The translations under genes and the position numbers were made by a program. 64,000 nucleotides of DNA from Bacillus sp. ISL-34 (lineage in GTDB: Bacteria; Bacillota; Bacilli; Bacillales; DSM-1321), in contig NZ_JAGGQJ010000001.1 in NCBI RefSeq assembly GCF_018613325.1, positions 62,001-126,000 on the forward strand. The letters are read 5' to 3'. Positions within the stretch are counted from its first letter, which is position 1. Each line of letters opens with the position of its first letter. The notes below the pieces were generated by a model. The model was not told the origin of the DNA, made no database searches, and saw nothing but the letters and a program-made list of their open reading frames with translations. Positions 37,050 to 45,354 of the stretch are shown here, in pieces.

Positions 37050-38063
37050 ATGAAAATGAGCGATGTGGCGAAATTGGCCAACGTATCTCCTGCAACCGTT
37101 TCAAGAGTGCTCAGACAGCCGGATTTAGTCAGCGAGGATACCAAACAAAAGGTGCTGCAGGTGATTGAAGAGATGAATTACAAGCCTCACATGATTGCCA
37201 GTCAGTTCAGGACGAAAGAAACTAAGATCATTCTGGTCGTCGTTCCTGATATAACAAGGCCCTTTTTTTCCGAAGTGCTTCGGGGAATTGAGCATACAGC
37301 TGTAGAAAATGGCTATCAGGTTATATTGGGAGATACGGAAAACGACATTGAACGGGAAAAGGAATACATCGATTTGCTATACAAAAAGCAGGCAGATGGA
37401 GCGTTACTACTTACCGCTAGAATGAACAAGGAAAGCCTGGAAAAACTATCAAATCAATTTCCGATTGTACTGGCATGTGAATACGTGGACGGACTGGACA
37501 TTCCAACTGTATCGATCGACAATGTAAGCAGTGCCAGAAAAGTAACGGAACATTTAATCAAGCTTGGACATACACGAATTGCCCATATAACAGGGCCAAT
37601 GAACATCATTCTTAGCCGGGATCGCCTAGGGGGGTTCCAGCAGGCAATGGAGAATCATCACTTGAAGATCAACCCGGATTTCATCCAGGAAGGGGATTAT
37701 GGCATTGACTCAGGTTATGACCAGATGGTGAAATTATTATCCCTGGAAAAAAAACCTGAAGCAGTGTTCGTTTTTAATGATGAAATGGCGCTGGGAGCCG
37801 TTAAGGCGATCCAGGATCATGGCTTGAGCGTTCCCGAGGATATTGCTGTCGTAGGTTTTGATAATTTGAAAATAGCATCGATTTTTAATCCTCATATAAC
37901 GACCATTGACCAGCCTAAGTACGAAATAGGGAAAAAGGCAACGAACTTATTGCTGACCTTAATGAAAGGCGGGACCATAGAAAAGAAAAAATTCGTTCTG
38001 AAAGATGAGTTGATCATCCGCGAATCTTGCGGCTCCAAATTGGAAAAAAGCATGAATGTATAA
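37050..38063 (+). CDS. LacI/GalR family transcriptional regulator, probable inositol operon repressor
   Basis: This 337-residue protein has the LacI helix-turn-helix and hinge MSDVAKLANVSPATVSRVLR at the N-terminus and a periplasmic-binding-like ligand domain from about residue 58 (KIILVVVPDITRPFFSEVL; FVFNDEMALGAVKAI; VVGFDNLKIA). It probably binds the three CG-centred palindromes before iolA. In Bacillus subtilis the iol operon is controlled by IolR, a DeoR-type protein, so this would be a different logic. It has its own ribosome binding site GGTGGAG; the promoter is not resolved. Confidence 0.93.
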   Translation: MKMSDVAKLANVSPATVSRVLRQPDLVSEDTKQKVLQVIEEMNYKPHMIASQFRTKETKIILVVVPDITRPFFSEVLRGIEHTAVENGYQVILGDTENDIEREKEYIDLLYKKQADGALLLTARMNKESLEKLSNQFPIVLACEYVDGLDIPTVSIDNVSSARKVTEHLIKLGHTRIAHITGPMNIILSRDRLGGFQQAMENHHLKINPDFIQEGDYGIDSGYDQMVKLLSLEKKPEAVFVFNDEMALGAVKAIQDHGLSVPEDIAVVGFDNLKIASIFNPHITTIDQPKYEIGKKATNLLLTLMKGGTIEKKKFVLKDELIIRESCGSKLEKSMNV

Positions 38064-38073
38064 AGTGAATGAT

Positions 38074-38097
38074 AGGCTTCCTTTAATGGGAGCCTTT
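38074..38097 (+). terminator. Weak terminator after the LacI-type gene
   Basis: AGGCTTCC near 38074 pairs imperfectly with GGGAGCCT near 38088, followed by only three T. The 216 bases from there to 38313 show no gene. Confidence 0.45.
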
Positions 38098-38313
38098 CAC
38101 AAGTTCTTGGGGAGTTGGCCAAACATAGTGGCTACAGTTGTCTAAACAGGTGGGGCAGGAGCTTCACTGACGATCATCCGTTTGAATTAATGTAGGCTTT
38201 AACTTCGAATTGCTGTCATATAAGGTTTCAAAATGTGCCCTTAGCTTGAATAGCATCTATGACTATAGGCTAAGGACCATTCATGGTTTGCAGGGATTCC
38301 AGTACAGATGAAT

Positions 38314-39717
38314 TTACAAATACTTTTTGTATTTCTTTAGTTTATAGATGACTGTTGGCTGGCTGATACCCAAATGTTCTGCCATTTCGTATGTGGTTTT
38401 ACATTTTTTCCATGCCTTTGCAATCAGTTGCCTTTCAACCTTTTCCAGTGTCTTCTTTAAATCGATATTCTCTTCACATTCCTGTTCGATTGCCAAAAAT
38501 GTGGAATCTTCAGGCTGTTCCATTTGCCCTGTGATGGATTGGGGAAGGTGTTCGGGAAATATAATTGGCTCTTCGATGGTCAGGATTAACCGTTCAATTA
38601 AGTTTTCTAATTCTCGTATATTTCCGGGCCAATGATAATGGGTCAAAACTTCATAAGTCGATGGATGGATTTTTTTGAATTTCTGATATTTATCATTGGT
38701 TTTCTGTAAGTAATGCTGAATTAAGAGAGGGATATCTTCTTTACGTTCATGTAATGCCGGAATTTGGATCGGAATCACATTCAAACGATAAAATAAGTCC
38801 AATCTAAACTTACCTTGACTTACCATCTCCTTCAAATCTTGATTAGTTGCTGCAACCAGGCGGAAGTTAATATGGTTTTCTTTTTTCCCACCGATACGCT
38901 TTATCTTTTTTTCCTGTAATACTTTCAGTAATTTAGCTTGCATGGCAAGTGGGAGTTCCCCGATTTCATCTAAGAAAAGAGTTCCGCTGTCAGCCTGCTC
39001 AATCAAGCCTTGCCTCCCTTGTTTATTTGCCCCTGTAAATGATCCCGGCTCATAGCCGAATATTTCTGATTCAAACAAACTTTCAGGTATCGTGCTGCAA
39101 TTCACTTCGATAAAAGGTTCTTTCTTTCGGTTGCTTTGGTCATGAACAGCACGGGCAAAAGTGCTTTTCCCTACCCCGGAAGGTCCTAATAAGAGAATCG
39201 TGGCATCGGTTTTTGAAACATTATGAATCGTTTTTAAAATATGCTTCGTTTCATTACTTCTGGCAATCATATAATGGTAATCCAGTTCCTTTTCCCTTAA
39301 ATCCTCGACTTCCGTTTGATAGCCTTTTACTTTTCGTTGTAATTGCTCAAATTGATCCTGTAATTGCAGGATCTCGGTTTGGTCCTGACCATAGCTGATT
39401 ACCCTGACGAGAAGTCCTTCCTTATTAAAAATGGGGTAGCCGGTCGACATGACAACATGACCCGTTTTCGTTTCTTGCATTATGCGCTTCGCTTTCTTTT
39501 CTTTTAAAACAATCGCATTGATGGAAGGTGTGAGAAGGCCCTCACTTTCTAATTGATAGACGGAGGTACCGATATAAGAGTCACTTTTCATACCATAAAT
39601 CTCCCAAAGCTTGGGGTTGGAATATAAAATGATTCCATCTTGATCGGTAATGAGAATGTTATTATTCGATGTTTCAATGATCTTATTTAGTTCTTCCTCC
39701 AGCATATCGTCGTACAT
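38314..39717 (-). CDS. Sigma-54-dependent activator with PAS sensor, second copy type
   Basis: This 467-residue protein has a PAS domain at about 10-110, a short coiled coil at 115-145 (LQDQFEQLQRKVKGYQTEVE), an AAA+ domain with Walker A GPSGVGKS (178-185; usual form GESGTGKE), the contact loop GSFTGA (225-230; Ser instead of the usual Ala) and Walker B GTLFLDEIGE, and a Fis-like HTH ending GISQPTVIYKLKKYKKYL. It is transcribed away from the ureohydrolase operon, whose -24/-12 promoter it probably activates. AAAGGAG precedes ATG 39717. It is built like the activator at 8467 but clearly diverged. Confidence 0.93.
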   Translation of the reverse strand: MYDDMLEEELNKIIETSNNNILITDQDGIILYSNPKLWEIYGMKSDSYIGTSVYQLESEGLLTPSINAIVLKEKKAKRIMQETKTGHVVMSTGYPIFNKEGLLVRVISYGQDQTEILQLQDQFEQLQRKVKGYQTEVEDLREKELDYHYMIARSNETKHILKTIHNVSKTDATILLLGPSGVGKSTFARAVHDQSNRKKEPFIEVNCSTIPESLFESEIFGYEPGSFTGANKQGRQGLIEQADSGTLFLDEIGELPLAMQAKLLKVLQEKKIKRIGGKKENHINFRLVAATNQDLKEMVSQGKFRLDLFYRLNVIPIQIPALHERKEDIPLLIQHYLQKTNDKYQKFKKIHPSTYEVLTHYHWPGNIRELENLIERLILTIEEPIIFPEHLPQSITGQMEQPEDSTFLAIEQECEENIDLKKTLEKVERQLIAKAWKKCKTTYEMAEHLGISQPTVIYKLKKYKKYL

Positions 39718-39810
39718 AAGTTCCGCTCCTTTGGGTCTTGGGATGCTATTTAATTAAAATATAAATCAAAAAGTCAAAATAATCAAAAATTAAATTAAAA
39801 AACAAGAAAA

Positions 39811-39828
39811 TGATTAAGTTTTTAATCA
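39811..39828. promoter_or_regulatory. Palindrome, candidate upstream activating site for the ureohydrolase operon
   Basis: TGATTAAGTTTTTAATCA has 7-bp arms around 4 bases, about 50 bp before the -24 element. Placement parallels the palindrome at 9900, but the sequence differs, as expected for a different activator. The region is AT-rich, so chance is possible. Confidence 0.4.
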
Positions 39829-39876
39829 ATCGATGAAACAAAATAACGAAAGGCCTTATATACCGCAGCGAAATAG

Positions 39877-39894
39877 TTGGCCTGAATCTTGCTT
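39877..39894 (+). promoter_or_regulatory. Sigma-54 (-24/-12) promoter of the ureohydrolase operon
   Basis: TTGGCCTGAATCTTGCTT has GG at 39879-39880 and GC at 39891-39892, 12 bp apart. Transcription should begin near 39904. Confidence 0.82.
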
Positions 39895-40021
39895 ATGTAA
39901 TTAGGTAAGAAGAGAATTTCCATAGCCATTCTATTAGAAAAGATGGAAGTTTGTATGACATCTGCAATTGCAGTGAAGTGAAAAATAATAATGGCAGAAT
40001 TAGAATTTAGGAGGATGTTAC

Positions 40022-41020
40022 ATGATGAAGTATCAACCGAAAGACTCATTCAAATCACCCCGTTTTTGTGGAGTGCGTACGTTTATGCGGCTCCCATTTG
40101 TTGAACGGGTGGATGAACATATGGATTTTGTCATTACGGGGATTCCTTTTGATTCCGGGCAATCATTTAGAACGGGAGCGAGATTCGGACCGGAAGCCAT
40201 TCGCGATTTTTCAATCCTTTTACGTCCTTATAATCCAGAACAAGATATTAATATTTTTGACTATATTTCTGGAATAGATTATGGGGATATTCCGATCATT
40301 CCGGGGTATATCTCTGAAACATATAAAAAGATCGAAGAAGGGCTTACCCCCGTCATTGAAAAAGGGATCATTCCCATTTCATTGGGGGGCGATCATTCCA
40401 TTACACTAGGAGAGTTACGTGCAATCGTAAAAAAACATGGACCTGTTGCCCTGCTTCAATTCGATGCTCACTCTGATACTTGGGATAGTTATTTTGATCA
40501 AAAGTATAATCACGGAACCGTTTTTCGCCGTGCAATAGAAGAGGGTCTCATCGATGTATCGCGATCTCTTCAAATTGGTATGAGGGGAGGTCTGTATGGA
40601 CCGGAAGATCTTCAGGATGCCCGGGATTTAGGTTTAGGCGTTTATACGACAAACGATTATAAACGTATCGGGGTCGAAAAGATGCTAGGGGTCATTCATG
40701 AGCGTGTCGCGAATGGTCCGGTATTTTTATCTTTTGACATTGATTTTTTAGATCCGGTCTATGCTCCAGGAACGGGTACCCCAGAAGTTTCCGGTGCCAG
40801 CATTGATGATGCTTTAGCCTTGGTAAGAGGCTTGACGAATATAGATTTTGTCGGCTTCGACCTTGTTGAGGTTTTACCATCATACGATCACGGACAAATC
40901 ACGGCTGCCGCAGCCGCTAATATTGTCTATGAATTCATCACACTCATCGCTCTCGCAAAAAAAGGGAAACTGGAGAAAAAAGAGAGAGTGGGAGATTTCG
41001 AAACCCAGCTTAACAACTAG
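40022..41020 (+). CDS. Ureohydrolase: agmatinase/guanidinobutyrase family
   Basis: This 332-residue arginase-superfamily enzyme has the binuclear metal motifs GGDHSITLGE, DAHSDTWDSYF and FLSFDIDFLDPVYAPGTGTPE. It probably splits urea from a guanidino compound. GIPFDSGQSFRTGARFGPEA resembles guanidinobutyrase, guanidinopropionase and agmatinase more than arginase. Sequence alone does not choose among agmatine, guanidinobutyrate, guanidinopropionate or guanidine. It is first in a sigma-54 operon with a sodium symporter, so the substrate is probably imported. ATG 40022 or 40025 follows AGGAGG. A hairpin at 41040-41070 could lower expression of the downstream genes. Confidence 0.88.
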   Translation: MMKYQPKDSFKSPRFCGVRTFMRLPFVERVDEHMDFVITGIPFDSGQSFRTGARFGPEAIRDFSILLRPYNPEQDINIFDYISGIDYGDIPIIPGYISETYKKIEEGLTPVIEKGIIPISLGGDHSITLGELRAIVKKHGPVALLQFDAHSDTWDSYFDQKYNHGTVFRRAIEEGLIDVSRSLQIGMRGGLYGPEDLQDARDLGLGVYTTNDYKRIGVEKMLGVIHERVANGPVFLSFDIDFLDPVYAPGTGTPEVSGASIDDALALVRGLTNIDFVGFDLVEVLPSYDHGQITAAAAANIVYEFITLIALAKKGKLEKKERVGDFETQLNN

Positions 41021-41120
41021 TTTCCTCATTTAACTGTAAAGAAGGAAGGAACCGGTGCAATCCTTTCTTCCCTCTTTACAAAGCTATAAGAACAATACAA
41101 GCCCAAAAGGAGATGTGTAA

Positions 41121-42557
41121 ATGCATATTTTGGATATATCGATCATGATTCTATATTTTTCTGTTTTAATCATTGTGGGAGTAATTGGATCCAGACGGGC
41201 AAAAACAGCAGATGATTTCATTGTAGCAGGACGTAATCTTGGTCATTTTATGTATTTATCCTGTTTAGCTGCTGTGATATTAGGGGGTGCTTCTACTCTA
41301 GGAACAGCAAAGTTAGGTTATCAGTTTGGGATATCCGGTATTTGGCTAGTGGTGATGATCGGGCTCGGCATTATCGCTATCGGGTTGTTTTTAACGAATA
41401 AGATATTTAATTTAAAAGTATTGACGATCAGTGAAATGCTTGAGAAGCGCTACAACTCTCAAACAAGATTGATCAGTGCCCTTGTCTCTGTTATCTATAC
41501 ATTCATGCTGACTGTAACACAAGTGATTGGGATGGGGACAATTTTACATGTTTTGGCTGGCTGGAATTTAACGGTTTCCATGATAGTCGGGGGTGGGATC
41601 GTTTTATTTTATACAATATTAGGAGGTATGTGGTCAGTAACCATGACTGATGTCGTGCAATTCGTCATCATGACGATCGGCATTTTCTTTATCATGCTTC
41701 CAATGAGCATCTCTAAGGCTGGAGGGTGGGGCTCGCTTAAAGAAAATCTCCCTGCATCACATTTCGAGTTAGGCAACATTGGCGGAGAGACGATTTTTCA
41801 ATATTTCCTACTATTTACTCTGGGGGTAATCGTAGGCCAAGATATATGGCAGCGTCTTTTTACCGCACGAACCAAAGCTGTTTCTCGTGGAGGAACGGTT
41901 GGAGCGGGACTATATAGTGTTTTTTATGCGATTGCAATCAGTATCATTGGAATGTGCGCTTTTATTATCCTTCCTAATTTAGGCGATCCACAAAATGCAT
42001 TTACCAGTATAGCGATGGTAACTTTACCTGCCGGTCTATTGGGGGTTGTCATTGCGAGTGTGGTATCGGCCCTTATGTCCACAGCTTCAGGAACTTTGCT
42101 TGCTTCGTCCACTTTGGTTGTTAATGACATCATTAAAAAATATATCGGTCAAGGAATGAATGAACGTCAATTTTTAAAAACATCTCGAATTACAACTTTA
42201 ACGATTGGTGTATTGGCCATAATCGTTTCGATATGGATTCAAGATATTTTAGTTGCATTGGATGTAGCTTACGCAATTTTATCCGGTGCTGTGTTCTTTC
42301 CGATCATCCTAGGTTTCTTTTGGAAAAGGGTCACGGCTACGGCCGCATTTTACTCGATTCTTGCCAGCATGATCGTTATTATTGTCGGATTGGTGATTAA
42401 TGGACCTTCCTCCACTCAACCAATTCTGTACGGGCTCGCTACTAGTTTTGTCGTCATTACTACAATCACTCTCCTAAGTAATAATGATCACAAGAACGAA
42501 AGTGAAGTAAAGCAAGATGTAAAGGGTAAATCTGACATGGACACCATGGCTAATTGA
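41121..42557 (+). CDS. Sodium:solute symporter (SSS family), probable guanidino-compound importer
   Basis: This 478-residue protein has about 13 helices, with the SSS opening VIGSRRAKTADDFIVAGRNL and GGASTLGTAKLGYQFG in the sodium-site region. It differs from the DUF3311-linked symporters at 17845 and 53706, has no small partner gene, and looks closer to the proline/pantothenate branch. Its place after the ureohydrolase suggests import of the guanidino substrate. RBS AAAGGAG. Confidence 0.9.
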   Translation: MHILDISIMILYFSVLIIVGVIGSRRAKTADDFIVAGRNLGHFMYLSCLAAVILGGASTLGTAKLGYQFGISGIWLVVMIGLGIIAIGLFLTNKIFNLKVLTISEMLEKRYNSQTRLISALVSVIYTFMLTVTQVIGMGTILHVLAGWNLTVSMIVGGGIVLFYTILGGMWSVTMTDVVQFVIMTIGIFFIMLPMSISKAGGWGSLKENLPASHFELGNIGGETIFQYFLLFTLGVIVGQDIWQRLFTARTKAVSRGGTVGAGLYSVFYAIAISIIGMCAFIILPNLGDPQNAFTSIAMVTLPAGLLGVVIASVVSALMSTASGTLLASSTLVVNDIIKKYIGQGMNERQFLKTSRITTLTIGVLAIIVSIWIQDILVALDVAYAILSGAVFFPIILGFFWKRVTATAAFYSILASMIVIIVGLVINGPSSTQPILYGLATSFVVITTITLLSNNDHKNESEVKQDVKGKSDMDTMAN

Positions 42558-42601
42558 TGTTTCGGCAAAAAAACGGAAAAAGATTCGAGGAGGAAAGAAA
42601 T

Positions 42602-43363
42602 ATGACAAAGACAATTTCCCTGCAACCCGCAACATTCAATACATTGGAAGAAGAGCGCAATCACAGGAAGGAACGGTTGGCAGCTGCATTCCGTCTTTTT
42701 TCAAAGTTTGGTTTCGATGAAGGGATAGCTGGCCATATTACGGTCCGTGATCCTAAATATACTGACCATTTCTGGGTTAATCCGTTTGGGATGCATTTTA
42801 GTCAAATTTCCGTTTCGGATCTTATATTGGTTAATCATAAAGGTGATATTGTAGAGGGGGAACATTCAGTGAATGGTGCAGCCTTTGCCATTCATTCTGA
42901 AATCCATAAAGCGCGACCGGACGCCATTGCAGCGGCACATGCTCATTCAGTCTATGGAAAGACATGGTCTTCCTTAGGCAGACTGTTAGATCCGATTACG
43001 CAAGATGCCTGCCAATTTTACAGAGATCATGCATTATTTGATGATTTTACTGGTGTGGTTTATGCATCCGAAGAAGGGAAACGCATTGCTAAGGCTTTAG
43101 GCCAATACAAAGCTGTCATCCTTCGCAACCATGGATTGTTAACTGTAGGCCAGTCTGTAGATTCAGCTGCGTGGTGGTTCATAACAATGGAACGTTCATG
43201 TCAAGCACAGATAATGGCTGAATCTGTAGGTAAGCCTGTTTTTATAGAAGAAGAGTATGCAAAGTTAACGGCAGAACAAACGGGAACGGAATATGAGGGA
43301 TGGCTGAGCTTTCAGCCTCTTTGGGACAGAATCAGAAAAGAGCAATCAGATTTCTTGAAGTGA
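42602..43363 (+). CDS. Class II aldolase/adducin-fold protein
   Basis: This 253-residue protein has the class II aldolase zinc site: AAHAHSVYGKTW with two His, and LRNHGLLTVGQSVDSA with a third. AGHITVRDPKYTDHFWVN near the start fits the broad adducin-like subgroup whose reactions are often unknown. The frame extends upstream to 42554, but ATG 42602 follows CGAGGAGG and is used. It may cleave or decarboxylate a hydroxy acid formed after urea removal; that is a guess from context. Confidence 0.82.
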   Translation: MTKTISLQPATFNTLEEERNHRKERLAAAFRLFSKFGFDEGIAGHITVRDPKYTDHFWVNPFGMHFSQISVSDLILVNHKGDIVEGEHSVNGAAFAIHSEIHKARPDAIAAAHAHSVYGKTWSSLGRLLDPITQDACQFYRDHALFDDFTGVVYASEEGKRIAKALGQYKAVILRNHGLLTVGQSVDSAAWWFITMERSCQAQIMAESVGKPVFIEEEYAKLTAEQTGTEYEGWLSFQPLWDRIRKEQSDFLK

Positions 43364-43453
43364 GCATAAAGCACGGCGTGGTATAATCGCGACGGATTCC
43401 CTTCCCATAAAAGAAGGAAAAAAGGTATTGTAGGTTCTTGAGGAGGTTTTATA

Positions 43454-44443
43454 ATGTCCGGTTCCAAGAAAACAGCACCTTCACTTTATATCAGGGTCGA
43501 TATACCGGAAAAATACATCAATCAGTTTAAGGAGATTTGTTCAGAAGTTGTTGTCGAGCCATGGGAATTCGGTGAACCCGAACCACAGCCAACAGTTGAT
43601 CTATCAAGGTTTGATGTCATTTATACGCTGGGTCTTCATGATAATCTTAACATTATAAAAAAAGCTCCAAAGATTAAATGGGTCCATTCAGACACAGCTG
43701 GAGTGGAGGCCATGCTGAATGAAGATATACAAAACAGCGATGTCATCATCACCAATGTCAAAGGCTGCACATCTGTCCCGATAGCCGAGCATACAATTGC
43801 GATGCTGTCTTCGTTAGCAAGAGGTGTACCGACAATGATCAGAAATCAAATAAACAACACCTGGGTTGAAATTCCTGTGAAAGATCTTGAGAATGCGACA
43901 GTGGGGATAATTGGGTATGGTGATATTGGCCATGAGATAGCAAAGAGATGTAAATCACTAGGTATGACCGTTATTGGCTGCCGCCGGAATCCCTCCAAGA
44001 GGAACACAGAATATGAACCTGCTGATTTGATAATGGGTATGGATCAAGTGGATGAGGTCCTTTCCAGGTCAGATTTTGTCGTCTTGGCCCTTCCGTTTAC
44101 AAAAGATACATCATACTTTTTTAATAAAGAGCGCTTAAATAAAATGAAAAAAGGCAGCTATGTAATTAATGTCGGCCGAGGTAATACGATTGTGGATGAA
44201 GATTTAATCGATTCCTTGAGCAATGGGCACATAGCAGGTGCGGCTCTCGATGTATTTGAAGTAGAACCACTACCTAAGGATCACCCTTTCTGGCAGCTGG
44301 AAAATGTCATGGTTTCCCCACATAATGCTTACAACTCTTCCAAACACCTAGATCGTGTAATGGAAGTATTCCTGAAAAATTTAAAGCTTTATTCTGACGG
44401 TAAACCCCTAATGAACGTTGTAGAAAAAAAACTGGGTTATTAA
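43454..44443 (+). CDS. D-isomer-specific 2-hydroxyacid dehydrogenase
   Basis: This 329-residue NAD(P) dehydrogenase has the Rossmann motif VGIIGYGDIGHEIAKR near 150, VINVGRGNTIVDE, FEVEPLPKDHPFW (catalytic Glu) and VSPHNAYNS (catalytic His). It is the last gene of the ureohydrolase cluster, 90 bases after the aldolase-like gene, with its own AGGAGG and a terminator behind. It would interconvert a 2-keto acid and a D-2-hydroxy acid; the substrate is not known. Confidence 0.88.
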   Translation: MSGSKKTAPSLYIRVDIPEKYINQFKEICSEVVVEPWEFGEPEPQPTVDLSRFDVIYTLGLHDNLNIIKKAPKIKWVHSDTAGVEAMLNEDIQNSDVIITNVKGCTSVPIAEHTIAMLSSLARGVPTMIRNQINNTWVEIPVKDLENATVGIIGYGDIGHEIAKRCKSLGMTVIGCRRNPSKRNTEYEPADLIMGMDQVDEVLSRSDFVVLALPFTKDTSYFFNKERLNKMKKGSYVINVGRGNTIVDEDLIDSLSNGHIAGAALDVFEVEPLPKDHPFWQLENVMVSPHNAYNSSKHLDRVMEVFLKNLKLYSDGKPLMNVVEKKLGY

Positions 44444-44492
44444 CTATTGAAAAGAAAATTTCAACAATCAATCATAGAAATAGAGTAAGAGG

Positions 44493-44520
44493 GCAGACCC
44501 TGATTGGGTTTGCTTTTTTT
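44493..44520 (+). terminator. Terminator of the ureohydrolase operon
   Basis: GCAGACCC (44493-44500) pairs with GGGTTTGC (44506-44513, one wobble), followed by TTTTTTT. Confidence 0.85.
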
Positions 44521-44603
44521 GTTTAAAAGCCAATGCTTCATCTTTTTCTTGTATAGGACAATCTCTGATCAGGAAAAGCTGAATGTAAGGAGGCGATGTA
44601 TGA

Positions 44604-44696
44604 ATGGGTACTTTCGAAGTTATTTCCCTGATGCTAAGCTTTGGCATGTTTGTAATTGCTATTCTTGATTTCAAAAATCATGACAAGAATCCTTGA
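44604..44696 (+). CDS. Holin-like toxin, type I toxin-antitoxin family candidate
   Basis: This 30-residue protein MGTFEVISLMLSFGMFVIAI ends LDFKNHDKNP. The motif M-x-T-F-E-x-(I/L)-x-L-M-(L/I)-x-F-G followed by a membrane helix is that of the small holin-like toxins of Bacillus and relatives (TxpA/BsrG-like). AAGGAGG lies 10 bases before the ATG. In known systems an antisense RNA overlapping the 3' end silences the toxin; I could not place such an RNA promoter with confidence. The helix is slightly shorter than in typical members, so it may be degenerate. An overlapping ATG at 44600 is in another frame. Confidence 0.65.
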   Translation: MGTFEVISLMLSFGMFVIAILDFKNHDKNP

Positions 44697-44879
44697 AGAT
44701 AATGGAGCAGGCCGATGTGTTTGATTAATAATGGAAGCGTTTAAAAAAATGCCGGGTTGTGAAGGTATTGATTTTCTCGATTTTTTAAACTTGCAGAGAA
44801 CACTTATGAGGTGTTCTTCAGACTGTAGACAAACTCGATGAAAACTCAGTTTGCCTGCAGTTTTTTGTTTGAAAGGTCC

Positions 44880-45005
44880 AGTTGATTTCAGAAATCCGCT
44901 CCCTTTCCGCCGACTGTCTGCCAAGCCTCCTCGGCGCAAGCGCCTTTGGTGTCTCGGCTAGCCAGTTATTCGGCAGGAGTGTCGCAAATTTCTTCAATCC
45001 AATGA
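44880..45005. repeat. Degenerate copy of a Bacillus-type GC-rich dispersed repeat
   Basis: The blocks CCGCTCCCTTTCCGCC, AAGCCTCCTCGGCGC, GCGCCTTTGGTGTCTCGGC and GGCAGGAGTGTCGC occur in the order seen in a repeat widespread in Bacillaceae intergenic regions (ending ...TTCCACTCCAATCAA; here TTCTTCAATCCAATGA). I recognise the layout from memory; it needs a search. It is more GC-rich than its surroundings. Confidence 0.45.
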
Positions 45006-45035
45006 GGATTACAGTAAAAAACCATAAAGACCGGA

Positions 45036-45221
45036 GCACTATATTCGATTCGCTGCACTGTCTTGGGCAGTTGACGCAGTTTATCGACCTAAACCACACT
45101 TTATTCGACCGTTCACGCACAGTATTCGACCTACCCCGCACAGTATTCGGCCGTTGAGGCACTATATTCGACCGTTCACAAGTTTTTTTCGACCTTCACC
45201 TCACTTATTTGGTATCCGAAC
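45036..45221. repeat. 21-bp tandem repeat array (minisatellite), about nine units
   Basis: Units resemble GCACAGTATTCGACCGTTCAC. Start points at 45096, 45117, 45138, 45159, 45180 and 45201 are exactly 21 bp apart; three more degenerate units extend left to 45036. Because 21 is a multiple of three, all frames show seven-residue repeats, but there is no ribosome binding site and I consider it non-coding. It is not CRISPR: the units are contiguous with no spacers. Confidence 0.8.
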
Positions 45222-45236
45222 ACCCTTTTGTCTACG

Positions 45237-45263
45237 AGAACACCATTAGAGGTGTTCTTTTTT
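45237..45263 (+). terminator. Hairpin with T run at the right edge of the repeat element
   Basis: AGAACACC (45237-45244) and GGTGTTCT (45251-45258) enclose ATTAGA and are followed by TTTTTGTTTT. It insulates the lmrAB-like operon from upstream transcription. Confidence 0.75.
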
Positions 45264-45282
45264 GTTTTCTTAGGTATCATCT

Positions 45283-45330
45283 TTGACAAAACAATGATAT
45301 ACAAGTATAGTCTCTAATAGACCGGTTGAT
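45283..45330 (+). promoter_or_regulatory. Sigma-A promoter and TetR-type operator of the lmrAB-like operon
   Basis: TTGACA (45283-45288), a 17-bp spacer and TATAGT (45306-45311) form a near-consensus promoter. ATAGACCGGTTGAT (45317-45330), an imperfect palindrome resembling LmrA/YxaF boxes, lies just after the -10. Autorepression by the regulator encoded next is expected, with release by drugs or flavonoids as in the Bacillus subtilis relatives. Confidence 0.7.
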
Positions 45331-45354
45331 ATAATTTCAAGGAGTGATCCAGCT

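Larger units (their letters stand above)
44797..45258. mobile_element. 462-bp inverted-repeat-bounded, repeat-rich element (MITE-like)
   Basis: The left end reads AGAACAC-7 nt-GTGTTCT and then GTAGACAAA near 44823. The right end, read in reverse complement, gives AGAACACC-6 nt-GGTGTTCT and then GTAGACAAAA. So about 35 bases at each end are imperfect inverted repeats, each containing its own hairpin. Between them lie a GC-rich dispersed-repeat-like block and a 21-bp tandem array. There is no transposase gene and no obvious target duplication. The right-end hairpin with its T run also works as a terminator. Confidence 0.45.

Noticed and set aside
44818-45162. Open frames on both strands across the 21-bp repeats (7-residue repeats such as RSNTVRE)
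   Set aside because: The frames are open in several phases only because the repeat length is a multiple of three. There is no ribosome binding site or family likeness, so I treat the region as non-coding repeat.
45036-45221. Possible CRISPR array
   Set aside because: The 21-bp units are directly contiguous with gradual divergence, with no unique spacers and no cas genes.
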